Assembly (NCBI RefSeq): GCF_011100465.1
Contig: NZ_CP049740.1
Location: 2,284,097 to 2,348,096 of the forward strand
DNA length: 64,000 nucleotides
From: Jeotgalibaca arthritidis
GTDB lineage: Bacteria; Bacillota; Bacilli; Lactobacillales; Aerococcaceae
Direction: 5' to 3'
Position numbers and translations under genes: made by a program. The notes beneath the pieces were generated by a model, which searched no databases, was not told the DNA's origin, and saw only the letters and a program-made list of their open reading frames with translations. Positions 7,982 to 16,947 of this stretch are shown piece by piece; position 1 is the stretch's first letter, and each line of letters starts with the position of its first letter.

Positions 7982-9314
7982 GGTGTTCCTCCTGAATATC
8001 TATTACTTCGGCACGTACAATCCCATCTTGTAAGTGCACGTCAATCGTCTTAGATAACGCCAACTGTTGAACCGACTTTACAATTGTTTGATCTAGGGTT
8101 GTATAAGAATAGCCTCTGGCCATAATTTTTAAGGGGCTTAACAAGTCTAGTGACTCAATGACTTGACTAAAGTCACGTTTCTTTTGATCCATATAGCGTG
8201 TCATGCTAGCTATTCGTAGTTTATCTAAGTTTTCAAATGAGCGTTGGGCAAGTACCAATTGCGTTCTAGGACTTGCAGCTCGTAGTCGTGCATCTAGTTG
8301 TTCAAACTGACGAGATTTATTTTGATAATGTTGCTGTGTTTGCTGCTGTAATTGTGTCGACAGCTGATCTAGCTTCTGTAAATGTCCTTCGTACAGACGG
8401 TTTGGTTGACGAAAAACATAAGAATGCATTAAACGATTCAGTGTTTCTTGTCGAACCGCCAGTTTATTTTTTAAAGCACGGTATAAGCGTTGTTCAGACT
8501 GTTGAATGCCTTGAATAAGGTCTGCTAAAACAGGGACAGATAATTCAGCTGCAGCAGTTGGTGTCGCTGCTCGAATATCTGCTGCTAAATCTGACAAAGT
8601 GGTATCCGTCTCGTGACCCACGGAGGATATAATCGGCATGTTCATCTCTACAATTTGCCTGATGACCGCTTCTTCATTGAACGACCACAAATCTTCAATG
8701 GAGCCACCACCCCGGCCAATAATCGCTACATCAATGTCATCTTGTCGGTTAATTTGTTTTAGATTCTCAACAATGCTTTGAACAGACCCTTTGCCTTGAA
8801 CAACCGTTGGATATAGTTCAATTTGTGCAATCGGATAGCGCCTTTTAATGGTGGTCATAATATCGCGGATAACAGCACCGCTCGGACTTGTTACTACCGC
8901 TATTTTTTTGGGATAAGCTGGCAATGGGCGTTTTGTCCGTGAAAACAACCCTTCCTTAGATAGTTTGTCTTTTAATTCTGTATAAGCTTGATACAGAGCG
9001 CCAATACCATCTGGTTCCATATGCTCAATAACGATATTGTAACTCCCGCTTGGTTCATAGACATTTACTCGACCAATAAGTAGGACTTTCATACCATCTT
9101 GTAGATTAAATTTTAATTGATTAAATTCTCTTTGGTACATCACCGCTTGTATTAATGAATGATCATCCTTAATACTAAAATACTGATGTCTTGGTCGTTT
9201 ACGGTAGTTCGAAACTTCACCCGTTAAAAAAACACGATCAAGATGAGGGTCAGCATCAAATTTTCGCTTGATGTATTTTGTTAATGCGGTAACTGTTAAA
9301 TACTGCGTTGTCAC
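7974..9314 (-). CDS. xseA: Exodeoxyribonuclease VII large subunit
   Basis: 446 residues. The N-terminal OB-fold (about 1-100) is followed by the catalytic core with TSPSGAVIRDIM, IIGRGGGSIEDLWSFNEE and SSVGHETDTTLSDLAADIRAATPTAAA (about 230-260, shown in pieces), then a long glutamine-rich coiled coil that docks XseB. The start is GTG at 9314 with GAGGTG 5 bases upstream, 9 bases after the folD stop. It is co-transcribed with folD and xseB. Confidence 0.95.
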   Translation of the reverse strand: MTTQYLTVTALTKYIKRKFDADPHLDRVFLTGEVSNYRKRPRHQYFSIKDDHSLIQAVMYQREFNQLKFNLQDGMKVLLIGRVNVYEPSGSYNIVIEHMEPDGIGALYQAYTELKDKLSKEGLFSRTKRPLPAYPKKIAVVTSPSGAVIRDIMTTIKRRYPIAQIELYPTVVQGKGSVQSIVENLKQINRQDDIDVAIIGRGGGSIEDLWSFNEEAVIRQIVEMNMPIISSVGHETDTTLSDLAADIRAATPTAAAELSVPVLADLIQGIQQSEQRLYRALKNKLAVRQETLNRLMHSYVFRQPNRLYEGHLQKLDQLSTQLQQQTQQHYQNKSRQFEQLDARLRAASPRTQLVLAQRSFENLDKLRIASMTRYMDQKKRDFSQVIESLDLLSPLKIMARGYSYTTLDQTIVKSVQQLALSKTIDVHLQDGIVRAEVIDIQEEHHE

Positions 9315-9323
9315 TTACTCACC

Positions 9324-10172
9324 TCAGTTTAATTCTTCCGCTTTTTGAATCGTTTGGTCTAATAGCATAGTAATCGTCATTGGACCTACACCACCTGGAA
9401 CAGGTGTTACATAGCTAGCGATACCTTTAACTGATTCTGTGTCAACATCACCAATTAATTTACCTTCATCGTTACGGTTCATTCCTACGTCAACGACAAC
9501 GGCACCTTCTTTAATATCGTCGCCGGTAATAAAATGTCCGCGTCCAATCGCAACAACGAGAATATCAGCTTGTTTTGCTAAAGCTTTTAAGTCTTGTGTC
9601 CGTGAGTGAGCAATCGTTACCGTTGCATGTTCGTTCATCAGCATAACCGCCATCGGTTTACCTACAATATTACTACGTCCAATAACTACAGCGCGCTTGC
9701 CCTCTAAAGAAATATCATATTCTGCTAATAATTTCATAATGCCATAAGGCGTACACGGTAATGCGCCATCATTTCCAAGGAAGAAATTCCCCATATTCAT
9801 TGGATGGAAGCCATCCACATCTTTTTCATAGGCAATGGATAATAAAACGGTTTGTTCATCAATATGCTTTGGCAATGGTAACTGTACTAATATCCCATGC
9901 ACCGTTGAATCTTGGTTTAATTGTTCAACTTGTTTAATTAAGTCTACCTGAGAGGTTTCTTCTGGTAAACGAATCACTTGAGAGTTAATTCCTGCCTGTT
10001 TGGCTTGTCTTTCTTTATTTCTAACATAAACTTGGCTTGCTTTGTCTTCACCTACTAGAATAACCGTTAAGCCTGGAATGATTCCTTTTTCTTTCAAAAG
10101 TGAGACACGTTCTTTCATCTCAGCTTGCATTTTTTGTGCTAATTTTTTTCCATCAAGTAGTTGCGTATCCAT
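9324..10172 (-). CDS. folD: Bifunctional methylenetetrahydrofolate dehydrogenase / methenyl-THF cyclohydrolase
   Basis: 282 residues. It interconverts 5,10-methylene-THF, methenyl-THF and 10-formyl-THF for purine and fMet synthesis. Visible motifs are [10 protein letters not shown] with the catalytic Y and K (about 50-60), [25 protein letters not shown], the Rossmann GRSNIVGKP and the C-terminal [10 protein letters not shown] signature. The ATG has AAAGGA upstream. A terminator after nusB separates it from that gene; a weak TAAAAT -10 lies at about 10200. Confidence 0.95.
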   Translation of the reverse strand: MDTQLLDGKKLAQKMQAEMKERVSLLKEKGIIPGLTVILVGEDKASQVYVRNKERQAKQAGINSQVIRLPEETSQVDLIKQVEQLNQDSTVHGILVQLPLPKHIDEQTVLLSIAYEKDVDGFHPMNMGNFFLGNDGALPCTPYGIMKLLAEYDISLEGKRAVVIGRSNIVGKPMAVMLMNEHATVTIAHSRTQDLKALAKQADILVVAIGRGHFITGDDIKEGAVVVDVGMNRNDEGKLIGDVDTESVKGIASYVTPVPGGVGPMTITMLLDQTIQKAEELN

Positions 10173-10261
10173 ATCATCATTCCTTTTATATTATTTCCTT
10201 TCATTTTACCATAATCAACTGACTTTAAAAATCAGTATGAAAAAGAATCCCCAATCAATAA

Positions 10262-10293
10262 AAAATCCTTAATGAATACTCATTAAGGATTTT
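10262..10293 (-). terminator. Terminator of the efp-asp23-nusB unit
   Basis: Perfect 14-bp stem (AAAATCCTTAATGA and its complement) with loop ATAC, followed on the minus strand by TTTTTT within and after the stem. The stem contains the nusB stop codon. Confidence 0.8.
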
Positions 10294-10732
10294 CTGTATG
10301 GGTCATTAAATTCGATAACACACCATTGATAAACTTACGAGAACTGTCATCACAATACTCTTTAGCTAACTCGATGGCTTCGTTTAATGCAACACGGCTT
10401 GGAACATCCGCTTCATCAACAAATAACATTTCAAAAACTGCGAGTTGTAAGATGATAACATCCGTTCTAGGTAACCGTTCTAATGTCCATTTTTTCAAAT
10501 AAGGACGGATTTTTTCGTTAATAGGATCCTGATTTGTCAAAACGCCTTCTACTAATCGATACAAATAAGGTTCTTCAGGCCAGCCATGTGTATCATATTG
10601 TTTTTCATAATCACTCAGTCTTGCCATTTCAATAGCTGTATCGATATCTAACTCGTCATTAGATTTTAGTTGAAAAATCGCTTGAAGCGCCTTTTCCCTT
10701 ACTTGATGACGATTAAGTGTTGGGAAAGTCAC
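10283..10732 (-). CDS. nusB: Transcription antitermination protein NusB
   Basis: 149 residues, all-helical NusB fold. It has the N-terminal HQVREKALQAIFQL, and the C-terminal VALNEAIELAKEYCDDSSRKFINGVL (typical NEAVELAK..KFVNGVL block, about 115-140). NusB pairs with NusE (S10) at boxA to antiterminate rRNA operons. It follows the Asp23-family gene after 3 bases, the usual Firmicutes order. Confidence 0.94.
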   Translation of the reverse strand: MTFPTLNRHQVREKALQAIFQLKSNDELDIDTAIEMARLSDYEKQYDTHGWPEEPYLYRLVEGVLTNQDPINEKIRPYLKKWTLERLPRTDVIILQLAVFEMLFVDEADVPSRVALNEAIELAKEYCDDSSRKFINGVLSNLMTHTENP

Positions 10733-10735
10733 AGA

Positions 10736-11152
10736 TTATTCACCCGCTTCTTTCTCGGTTAACGGCTCTTGTTTTTCCATTCCCTTTGGAGTTACTAATC
10801 CAACAACATGAACATTTACCATGCTGACTTCTAAATCACTCATAAATAAAATTTGTTCTTTTACTTTTTGTTGGATTTCCATAGCTACTTTAGGAACGGA
10901 TGCGCCGTATTTAATATAGCAATAAATGTCTACAGACAGGCCATTTTCATCCATTTCAAGATGAACACCTTTATTGTGAGCAGAACGGCCTAACAATTCA
11001 TTTACACCACTTTTAAATGATCCTTGCATGGCATATACGCCTTCTACTTCATGAGTTGCAACACCTGAAATGACTTCTATTACTTCGGGCGCAATTTCAA
11101 TTTTTCCTAAAGATGCATTTTTTTCTCTAATCGAGATGTTTGCTTCATCCAT
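10736..11152 (-). CDS. Asp23/Gls24 family envelope stress protein (YqhY-like)
   Basis: 138 residues. The DUF322 core is IEIAPEVIEVISGVATHEVEGV at about 17-38 (family signature), then YIKYGASVPKVAMEIQQKVK. The family includes membrane-associated Asp23 and YqhY, the latter linked to lipid synthesis; in Bacillus yqhY sits beside acc genes and nusB. No transmembrane segment is seen. It lies between efp (30-bp gap) and nusB. The exact role is not known. Confidence 0.88.
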   Translation of the reverse strand: MDEANISIREKNASLGKIEIAPEVIEVISGVATHEVEGVYAMQGSFKSGVNELLGRSAHNKGVHLEMDENGLSVDIYCYIKYGASVPKVAMEIQQKVKEQILFMSDLEVSMVNVHVVGLVTPKGMEKQEPLTEKEAGE

Positions 11153-11182
11153 CTTGATTACCTCCTCTTTTATTCTGGTAGC

Positions 11183-11740
11183 TTACGCGCGTGATACATA
11201 AGATCCTTCAGATGTATTTACGATAAGTTGATCTCCAGCATTAACGAAGAATGGGACGTTAATAACTAAACCTGTTTCCATTGTTGCAGGTTTTGATCCA
11301 CCTGAAGCAGTATCACCCTTAATACCAGGCTCTGTTTCAGATACAGTTAATGTTACCGTATTTGGTAATTCAACACCTAATGTTTCATCTCCGTACATAA
11401 TTAAATGAACTTCCATGTTTTCTTTTAGGTATTTTAGTTCTTCTTCAATTTGAGCTTCGTTTAATTCAACTTGCTCGTAGTTGTCCATATCCATGAAGAC
11501 ATGAGCATCTCCACTTGCATATAGGTATTGCATTTTTCTGTTAGAGATGTGTGCACGACCTACTTTTTCATTTGAACGGAATGTTTTTTCTTGAACAGCA
11601 CCAGTACGTAGGTTTCTTAATTTTGAACGTACAAAAGCTGCACCTTTTCCTGGTTTAACATGTTGAAAATCCATAATGCGCCATAGTCCGCCATCTATTT
11701 CAACTGTTAGTCCTGTTTTAAAATCGTTTACTGAAATCAT
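11183..11740 (-). CDS. efp: Translation elongation factor P
   Basis: 185 residues, three-domain EF-P. The domain I loop reads [16 protein letters not shown], with the modifiable lysine at about position 32, and the C-terminal signature is [20 protein letters not shown] relieves ribosome stalling at polyproline. The ATG is preceded by AGGAGGAAATAGA. A TGGTAAACT extended -10 (11772-11780) may give it its own promoter downstream of pepP. Confidence 0.95.
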   Translation of the reverse strand: MISVNDFKTGLTVEIDGGLWRIMDFQHVKPGKGAAFVRSKLRNLRTGAVQEKTFRSNEKVGRAHISNRKMQYLYASGDAHVFMDMDNYEQVELNEAQIEEELKYLKENMEVHLIMYGDETLGVELPNTVTLTVSETEPGIKGDTASGGSKPATMETGLVINVPFFVNAGDQLIVNTSEGSYVSRA

Positions 11741-11806
11741 TCTATTTCCTCCTGAGCGATACTTTTGCTTTAGTTTACCATATTGTTGGCTTTAGTTGCC
11801 ATTTTA

Positions 11807-12868
11807 TTAGAGAATTATCAGTTCTTTTGGTGAAAAAGTTAATACTTCATTCCCATTTTTTGTTAATAATAAATCATCTTCAATACGTACGCCACCTAAT
11901 CCATCAATATAGATACCTGGCTCGTTAGTAATGACATTATTTTCAACAAGAACTTTTGGTGATTTTTGAGAGGTGTTTGGACCTTCGTGAATTTCTAGCC
12001 CAATACCGTGCCCATTAGAATGACCAAAGTATTCACCGTAACCTTTTTCAGTAATGTAGTCTCTTGCGATACTATCGACTTCGATACCAGTCATACCTGG
12101 TTTAGCTGCTTCATTTACTTTAAGTTGTGCTTGTAAAACAACATCGTAGATTTCTTTCAATTTTGGATCAGGTTCACCGACAGAAACCGTTCTTGTCATA
12201 TCAGACACATAACCATTGTAGTAGCACCCAAAATCAAGTGTGACAAAATCACCTTGTTCAATCAGTTTTTCACTAGCTACGCCGTGTGGCATTGCTGAGC
12301 GGTAACCACTTGCAACGATTGTATCAAAGGAAACGCTTGTTGCGCCAAGTTCACGCATATGGAAGTCTAACCGATTCGCAATCTCAATTTCTGACACACC
12401 TGGTTTAATGTAATCAAGGATATACTTGAAACCAGCATCTGCAATTTCACATGCTTTTTTGATTGTTGCAATTTCTTCCTCATCTTTAACTTCACGTAGC
12501 TCTTCAATCAAGCCGCTAATTGGAACAAGGTCAGCATCTAATAAACCTTCCAATTCATCGTAGTTTCTAAAAGAAACATAAGCATCTTCAAAGCCTAATT
12601 GCTCAATCTTATTTTCTTCTACAATACGTTTGACTTCATGATAGATTGGTCCACGATTTTGAACAACTTCATAATCATCAGCTTGTTCGCCAGCTTGACG
12701 TGTATAACGGAAGTCAGTGACAAAAAAACCTTTCTCTTGTGTAATGACTGCTAATCCTGTTGTACCTGTAAAATTAGAAACATATCTCAAATTATATGGG
12801 CTAGTTACTAAAATAGCATCCAAATTTTCTTCTTTTAAGGCTTTTTGTATGTTTGAAAGTCTACTCAC
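11807..12868 (-). CDS. pepP: Xaa-Pro aminopeptidase
   Basis: 353 residues. The creatinase-like N-terminal domain (1-125) precedes an M24 pita-bread catalytic domain with metal ligands in TLDFGCYYNGYVSDMTRT, HSNGHGIGLEIHE, NEPGIYI and GGVRIEDD. It removes N-terminal residues preceding proline. The start is GTG at 12868 with AAAGGAAG about 8 bases upstream. pepP-efp adjacency is widespread. It is a paralogue of the M24 enzyme at 26630. Confidence 0.93.
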   Translation of the reverse strand: MSRLSNIQKALKEENLDAILVTSPYNLRYVSNFTGTTGLAVITQEKGFFVTDFRYTRQAGEQADDYEVVQNRGPIYHEVKRIVEENKIEQLGFEDAYVSFRNYDELEGLLDADLVPISGLIEELREVKDEEEIATIKKACEIADAGFKYILDYIKPGVSEIEIANRLDFHMRELGATSVSFDTIVASGYRSAMPHGVASEKLIEQGDFVTLDFGCYYNGYVSDMTRTVSVGEPDPKLKEIYDVVLQAQLKVNEAAKPGMTGIEVDSIARDYITEKGYGEYFGHSNGHGIGLEIHEGPNTSQKSPKVLVENNVITNEPGIYIDGLGGVRIEDDLLLTKNGNEVLTFSPKELIIL

Positions 12869-12918
12869 TTCATCTACTTCCTTTCAAGTTTAAACGTAAA
12901 ATGACATAATCCTATCCT

Positions 12919-12927
12919 ATTATAGCA
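12919..12927 (-). promoter_or_regulatory. Extended -10 promoter of pepP
   Basis: Minus-strand TGCTATAAT about 50 bases upstream of the GTG start; no good -35 hexamer at 17 bases, as is common for extended -10 promoters. Confidence 0.6.
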
Positions 12928-12988
12928 AATAATTAAGCTGTGAGGTAAAAATTATGAAAATAGCGAGCAAGTTTTTTCATAATTAAAA

Positions 12989-13013
12989 ATGAGCTGTTTG
13001 AAAAACAGCTCAT
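12989..13013 (-). terminator. Terminator of the comG operon
   Basis: Perfect 11-bp stem ATGAGCTGTTT/AAACAGCTCAT with a 3-base loop, followed on the minus strand by TTTTAATTAT. The stem overlaps the comGG stop codon. Confidence 0.82.
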
Positions 13014-13327
13014 TCCTCAATTGTGATGATTAAATTTCCCTGATAACCTGTGTTCAAACAGCTAGTCAAAATGATTCGGTCTCTTTCATAGCTAACAGAT
13101 ACGTCACCAATATTATAAGAATAGACGTTTTCCTTTTCACCTTCTTTAATAAATTGCTCAGTCATCAATAGCATACTTTGTGATTGGTAATGTTCTTTTA
13201 ATAGTTGGTAGGTTTCTGCTTGATTCTTATAAATATAGCAAACACTAAAAAAGCAAAGCTGTGTTAAAAACAAACCCACTAACAATAGTGGTAGAATCGA
13301 CCCTCTCTTATTCGTTATGAGGTTCAA
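13010..13327 (-). CDS. comGG: Competence pseudopilus minor protein ComGG
   Basis: 105 residues. After KRGSILPLLLVGLFLTQLCFF, a single hydrophobic segment, it has a short soluble tail; it lacks a canonical prepilin cleavage site, as is common for ComGG. The start is TTG at 13327 with AAGGGA 9 bases upstream, overlapping comGF by 20 bp. Identification rests mainly on its place as the last gene of a comGA-GF operon, plus size and topology. Confidence 0.75.
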   Translation of the reverse strand: MNLITNKRGSILPLLLVGLFLTQLCFFSVCYIYKNQAETYQLLKEHYQSQSMLLMTEQFIKEGEKENVYSYNIGDVSVSYERDRIILTSCLNTGYQGNLIITIEE

Positions 13328-13763
13328 CTTTAATCGTCCCTTCTAATATTTGACCGTTAATAAAATTAATTCTGACACCGACAAGCTGGTTGGATGATTT
13401 ATCATCATACCTGACCGATTTTAATTTACTAATCATCGGAACATAACCACTACTATTTTTAGTCCGAACGACTTCGCTATTACGCCACTCATAACTAATG
13501 ACATCAGTTGACTTCTTCTCTAAAAACGTCAGTTCATGTTCTCTTTTTTTAGTTAATGTTTTAGTGTTTATGTCATTTTCAACCTGATTTAAAAATAAAT
13601 GCCACTCTATATTTTTATCACTATGAAGTGTTGTTTGAATGAGTTGTAAGCTACTAAATACATGACCTAGTAATATCAAAACTAAACTATTGATAAACAA
13701 AGCCAGCAGACTTTCTACCAAACTAAAGCCTCTGCTATTCCTACTCAAGATAAATCGTTTCAT
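13308..13763 (-). CDS. comGF: Competence minor pseudopilin ComGF
   Basis: 151 residues. It has a class III signal-like segment RGFSLVESLLALFINS with cleavage expected after G (about 12) and the conserved E at +5, one hydrophobic helix, then a soluble C-terminal domain. Minor pseudopilins help initiate the transformation pilus. The ATG has AAAGGAAG 5 bases upstream and overlaps comGE by 23 bp. Confidence 0.85.
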   Translation of the reverse strand: MKRFILSRNSRGFSLVESLLALFINSLVLILLGHVFSSLQLIQTTLHSDKNIEWHLFLNQVENDINTKTLTKKREHELTFLEKKSTDVISYEWRNSEVVRTKNSSGYVPMISKLKSVRYDDKSSNQLVGVRINFINGQILEGTIKVEPHNE

Positions 13764-14061
13764 AACGACTTCCTTTCACTGATTGACAATAAATAGTTAC
13801 TTTTGTTTTTGCTATAGAAGCTGTTAGTTGGAGATTATCGGATAATCGACTAGTCGTTCCAGTTACTTGGTCATCTATAGATGCTTCTATTAAGCTGTCA
13901 TAACAAAAACGCCATATTTCAACTTCTTCCTTATCATCATTTACTCCAGACATCATACCGATGATAGCAGGCAAAAGGATGGTCGTTATTAAACTAACAA
14001 TCATCATCGCAATCAAACTCTCATAGAGAATTGATCCTCGCTTATCGTTTAATTTCTTCAA
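13741..14061 (-). CDS. comGE: Competence minor pseudopilin ComGE
   Basis: About 106 residues. The open frame runs further upstream but the start is set by GGGGAGG inside comGD: a TTG at 14061 (7-base spacing) is preferred, with GTG at 14064 (4-base spacing) as alternative. The N-terminal segment KRGSILYESLIAMMIVSLI is pilin-like with E at the +5-like position, then a short soluble part. It overlaps comGD by about 20 bp. Confidence 0.8.
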   Translation of the reverse strand: MKKLNDKRGSILYESLIAMMIVSLITTILLPAIIGMMSGVNDDKEEVEIWRFCYDSLIEASIDDQVTGTTSRLSDNLQLTASIAKTKVTIYCQSVKGSRYETIYLE

Positions 14062-14494
14062 CACGATACCTCCCCATCCCCATTTGGATAGTAATTTTGT
14101 AAGCATTTTGACTGTTTGAAAAATAAATGGTAGTTGGTTGAATATAGCCTGTGTCTCCTTTCACCCAAAATGACTGGTCCCTATCAGCTCGAACACCTGT
14201 CGGTAAAACTAAGCGTTCCTTTTTAAAATGGTAATCAGGAGAAGCCGTAAAGAATTGAATTGTCGTGTTGCCACTGATCGTTATTATTTCAACTTTTACG
14301 GCTTTATTCTGAATAACCGCATAGTTTTGAGCCTTCTCTAACTCTGTTAAAAAATGATTGACGAAATAGCGAAGCTCTACGTTGTTACTTTGATGATTAG
14401 CAGTTGTAGAAGACAGCAGAAATATAAGGGATGTCACCATGAGGACAATCAAGGATTCAAGTAAACTAAATCCTGATTGCCACTTACTATTCAA
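14042..14494 (-). CDS. comGD: Competence pseudopilin ComGD
   Basis: 150 residues. The type IV prepilin motif QSGFSLLESLIVLMVTSLIF near residues 6-25 has cleavage expected between G and F by ComC, followed by a soluble domain with SNNVELRYFVNHFLTELEKAQ. It overlaps comGC by 8 bp. It is part of the surface pilus that pulls DNA in during transformation. Confidence 0.9.
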   Translation of the reverse strand: MNSKWQSGFSLLESLIVLMVTSLIFLLSSTTANHQSNNVELRYFVNHFLTELEKAQNYAVIQNKAVKVEIITISGNTTIQFFTASPDYHFKKERLVLPTGVRADRDQSFWVKGDTGYIQPTTIYFSNSQNAYKITIQMGMGRYRVEEIKR

Positions 14495-14780
14495 CTATTA
14501 TTCCCCAGTCAATCGCTTTATTCAGCTGAGCGTCGGTAATATACTTGTCCTCAGCCAATTTTTGTATAGATGGCCTTGTGCCTTCACGAAGTTCGTAGAG
14601 ATCTAGTTGGGAAATAATTAATTGCTCTAGCGCCACCATGCCATCTTTGTTTACTTTACTAGAAGTTTCATTGAGATTAGGGATAATGAGCAAGCTAAGA
14701 ACAGAAATAATCAAGAGGACAATCAACATTTCTACAAGAGTGAACGCATGTTTGTTATTACATTTTATTAATTTTTTCAT
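14487..14780 (-). CDS. comGC: Major competence pseudopilin ComGC
   Basis: 97 residues, the usual size of ComGC. The prepilin motif is HAFTLVEMLIVLLIISVLS, with alanine instead of glycine at -1 and glutamate at +5. The soluble part keeps the family tail of QLDLYELREG and DKYITDAQ. As the major pilin it should form the transformation pilus after processing. It starts 1 base after the comGB stop. Confidence 0.92.
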   Translation of the reverse strand: MKKLIKCNNKHAFTLVEMLIVLLIISVLSLLIIPNLNETSSKVNKDGMVALEQLIISQLDLYELREGTRPSIQKLAEDKYITDAQLNKAIDWGIIVE

Positions 14781-14781
14781 C

Positions 14782-15843
14782 TTAATACATTCCTTTCATC
14801 ATTGACAACATGGGATACATAAGAATGCCGTAAATCAAAACAATAATTAATCCAATGAATAGAAATAAAACAGGCTGTAAATAATTTATCTTTCGTTCGA
14901 TATCAGTCATTAATTGTTGGTAGCACTCCTGCGAAAATAGTTTTAATTTCTTCCCCAACTGACTGGTTAGTTGACCATGGTAAGTAATCCAAGTTAGCTC
15001 TTTTCTAAAAATAGGAAACTTCGCCATGATAGTTGGTAAATCATCACCCGCTAATAAATCCGTCGAAATCAAATCCGCCAACTCACGAAGCAACTGATTA
15101 GTTGACTCGGAGGAAACCATCTCTAGAAATTGATATATCGACTGACCGTTGAGTAAGGCATAGCCTAACTCACGAGAAAAATAAAAGGTATAATAATCTG
15201 AGTACCATTTTCCAAATATAGGCATCCTAATTAAAAAACAGACATGGTCATAAGCTGATTTCTTATTTAAATAGCGATTAAGCATACTCGCGACTAGCAA
15301 AACAATAAATACGAGACTGCACATCATATAAGGGAGTTTTTCTAAAAAGATAATCATTATTATTCCCCATTTGTTATCATTTGTAACTGAACTTTCCAAT
15401 GTTGGCAGTAAATAATGCCGTATGGCAATCATCATAAGTGTCGCTAATAAAATGAGAAAACTAGGATAAGCTATCACTTTTTTTGCTTGTTGGCTTTGGC
15501 TTTGTTTTCTTTTCATTTGGCTTGCACAAAATGATAGAGTCTCGATTAATTGACCGTTCCGAATAGAAAAGTGGAGCTGTGTGATAATGTCTGCTGAATA
15601 TCCTAGACTGGACAGACTTGAAGGAAAAGACTCACCCGATGCCATTCGTTTAACAACTTGGTCAAGTTGAGATTCTTGCTTCACCATCATAATTTTTAAG
15701 AAAGAAATAGCTTCACTGATAGAGAATCCTTCCGCTAGCAACTCTGATAGCCGATTTAAAAATAAGCACTGTTGATTTAGAGTCCACTTTTCAGAAGATT
15801 TGGTTGCTCTCATAGTCTTTACTGCTGATGTAACCACAGGCAT
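14782..15843 (-). CDS. comGB: Competence pilus inner-membrane platform protein ComGB
   Basis: Up to 353 residues, GspF/PilC family. It has two cytoplasmic GspF domains with FLNRLSELLAEGFSISEAI near 28-46, and three membrane segments at about 125-145, 165-190 and 325-350. It anchors the ATPase and pilins. The start is uncertain: ATG 15843 (SD 3 bases away) or GTG 15837 (GGAAAG 9 bases away); both lie inside the 3' end of comGA. Confidence 0.9.
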   Translation of the reverse strand: MPVVTSAVKTMRATKSSEKWTLNQQCLFLNRLSELLAEGFSISEAISFLKIMMVKQESQLDQVVKRMASGESFPSSLSSLGYSADIITQLHFSIRNGQLIETLSFCASQMKRKQSQSQQAKKVIAYPSFLILLATLMMIAIRHYLLPTLESSVTNDNKWGIIMIIFLEKLPYMMCSLVFIVLLVASMLNRYLNKKSAYDHVCFLIRMPIFGKWYSDYYTFYFSRELGYALLNGQSIYQFLEMVSSESTNQLLRELADLISTDLLAGDDLPTIMAKFPIFRKELTWITYHGQLTSQLGKKLKLFSQECYQQLMTDIERKINYLQPVLFLFIGLIIVLIYGILMYPMLSMMKGMY

Positions 15844-16843
15844 AAGCTTTCCGCAATTTGTGATTCATTCTGACAAACTGCGCTCCCCTCCCTTCTTCGT
15901 AAAGAATATTTTTTAACGGTTGATCATTTAATAATTCAAATAAAATAGCCTTTTTCTCATAAACAGAAAAATGAGAACAGTAGATTGAACACGCCCCTTC
16001 ACATAAGTAGCAGTATTTATTGAGCATACGTTGAGAAACAATACCAATCAGTGATTGCTTTAATTGTTCATGAGAAACGTTTAAATCTAACATACGTGTA
16101 ATCACACCGATACACTCCTTAGCATGAATAGTCGCAATGACCAAATGTCCCGTTAGCGCGCTTCTAACAGCCATTCGGGCAGTATTTTCATCGCGAATTT
16201 CACCAATAACTAAGATATCTGGATGGTGTCGTAGTGATTGCTTAATGAGAACGTCATAAACCAAACCCGCCTTTTCATTAATCTCTGATTGCAAAAAACG
16301 CGGTTCTTTAATCTCCACCGGTTCTTCCATCGTGATAATTTGCAACGGTTCTTCATCATAAAGTTTTCTTAAAAAGTGATAAATGGTTGTCGTCTTTCCC
16401 GAACTAACGGGTCCTGAAAACAAGATTAAGCCGCTCTTAACCTTTAACATCTTTTCTAATGTTTGATAATCTTTAGGAAAGAACACATGCATCTGATTTC
16501 GTTTACGATCATTGTGGTCATATAAAAGTCGCAAAACCATTGATTCTTGATAACGATAGTTCGATATTGTTGATAAGCGTAGTTCAATTTCTTCCTGATT
16601 AATTACAATATGACAGGCTCCAGACTGAGGCTTTCGTTTTTCACCAATATCCATATTCGATAGAAATTTAAAGTAAGAGAGGTACTTTTCACCACTTACG
16701 ACTGACAACATCATCATTTTCTTCAAACCAGATGGCACACGGAAATAGATATCGTAGCTGTTCTTATTCGGTAAAATATGAATATCACTTACTCCAGCCT
16801 TTACTGCAAGCCCTAGCATTTCGGTTATTTTTGCTTCCATCAT
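15791..16843 (-). CDS. comGA: Competence pilus assembly ATPase ComGA
   Basis: 350 residues from the ATG at 16843 (next codon also ATG), with AAGGAG 5 or 8 bases upstream; the open frame has 13 further codons without a ribosome-binding site. It is a PilB/GspE-type ATPase: Walker A GPVSSGKTTT, Asp box, Walker B ILVIGEIRD, and a four-cysteine CYLCEGACSIYC zinc-binding segment near the C-terminus. It is the first gene of a complete comGA-GG operon, suggesting natural-transformation ability if comEA, comEC and comC exist elsewhere. Confidence 0.93.
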   Translation of the reverse strand: MMEAKITEMLGLAVKAGVSDIHILPNKNSYDIYFRVPSGLKKMMMLSVVSGEKYLSYFKFLSNMDIGEKRKPQSGACHIVINQEEIELRLSTISNYRYQESMVLRLLYDHNDRKRNQMHVFFPKDYQTLEKMLKVKSGLILFSGPVSSGKTTTIYHFLRKLYDEEPLQIITMEEPVEIKEPRFLQSEINEKAGLVYDVLIKQSLRHHPDILVIGEIRDENTARMAVRSALTGHLVIATIHAKECIGVITRMLDLNVSHEQLKQSLIGIVSQRMLNKYCYLCEGACSIYCSHFSVYEKKAILFELLNDQPLKNILYEEGRGAQFVRMNHKLRKAYACGYISSKDYESNQIF

Positions 16844-16863
16844 CTTCGCTCCTTTCATATATA

Positions 16864-16872
16864 TAATCCGCA
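16864..16872 (-). promoter_or_regulatory. Possible ComX/SigX-type box before comGA
   Basis: The minus strand reads TTCTTTTGCGGATTATAT ending about 20 bases before the comGA start. TGCGGATTA partly matches the late-competence box TACGAATA preceded by a T run. No sigma-A -10/-35 pair is evident. Position suits a late-competence promoter, but the match is only partial. Confidence 0.35.
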
Positions 16873-16906
16873 AAAGAATCAATTTCCGTTTTTTTAGTTT
16901 GAAATT

Positions 16907-16915
16907 TGTTATAAT
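16907..16915 (+). promoter_or_regulatory. Extended -10 promoter of yitT-type gene
   Basis: TGTTATAAT with no clear -35, 33 bases upstream of the ATG at 16948, which has GGAGG at -10. Confidence 0.65.
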
Positions 16916-16947
16916 ACTAGCTAGCGAGTGTTTTTAGGAGGACCGTT

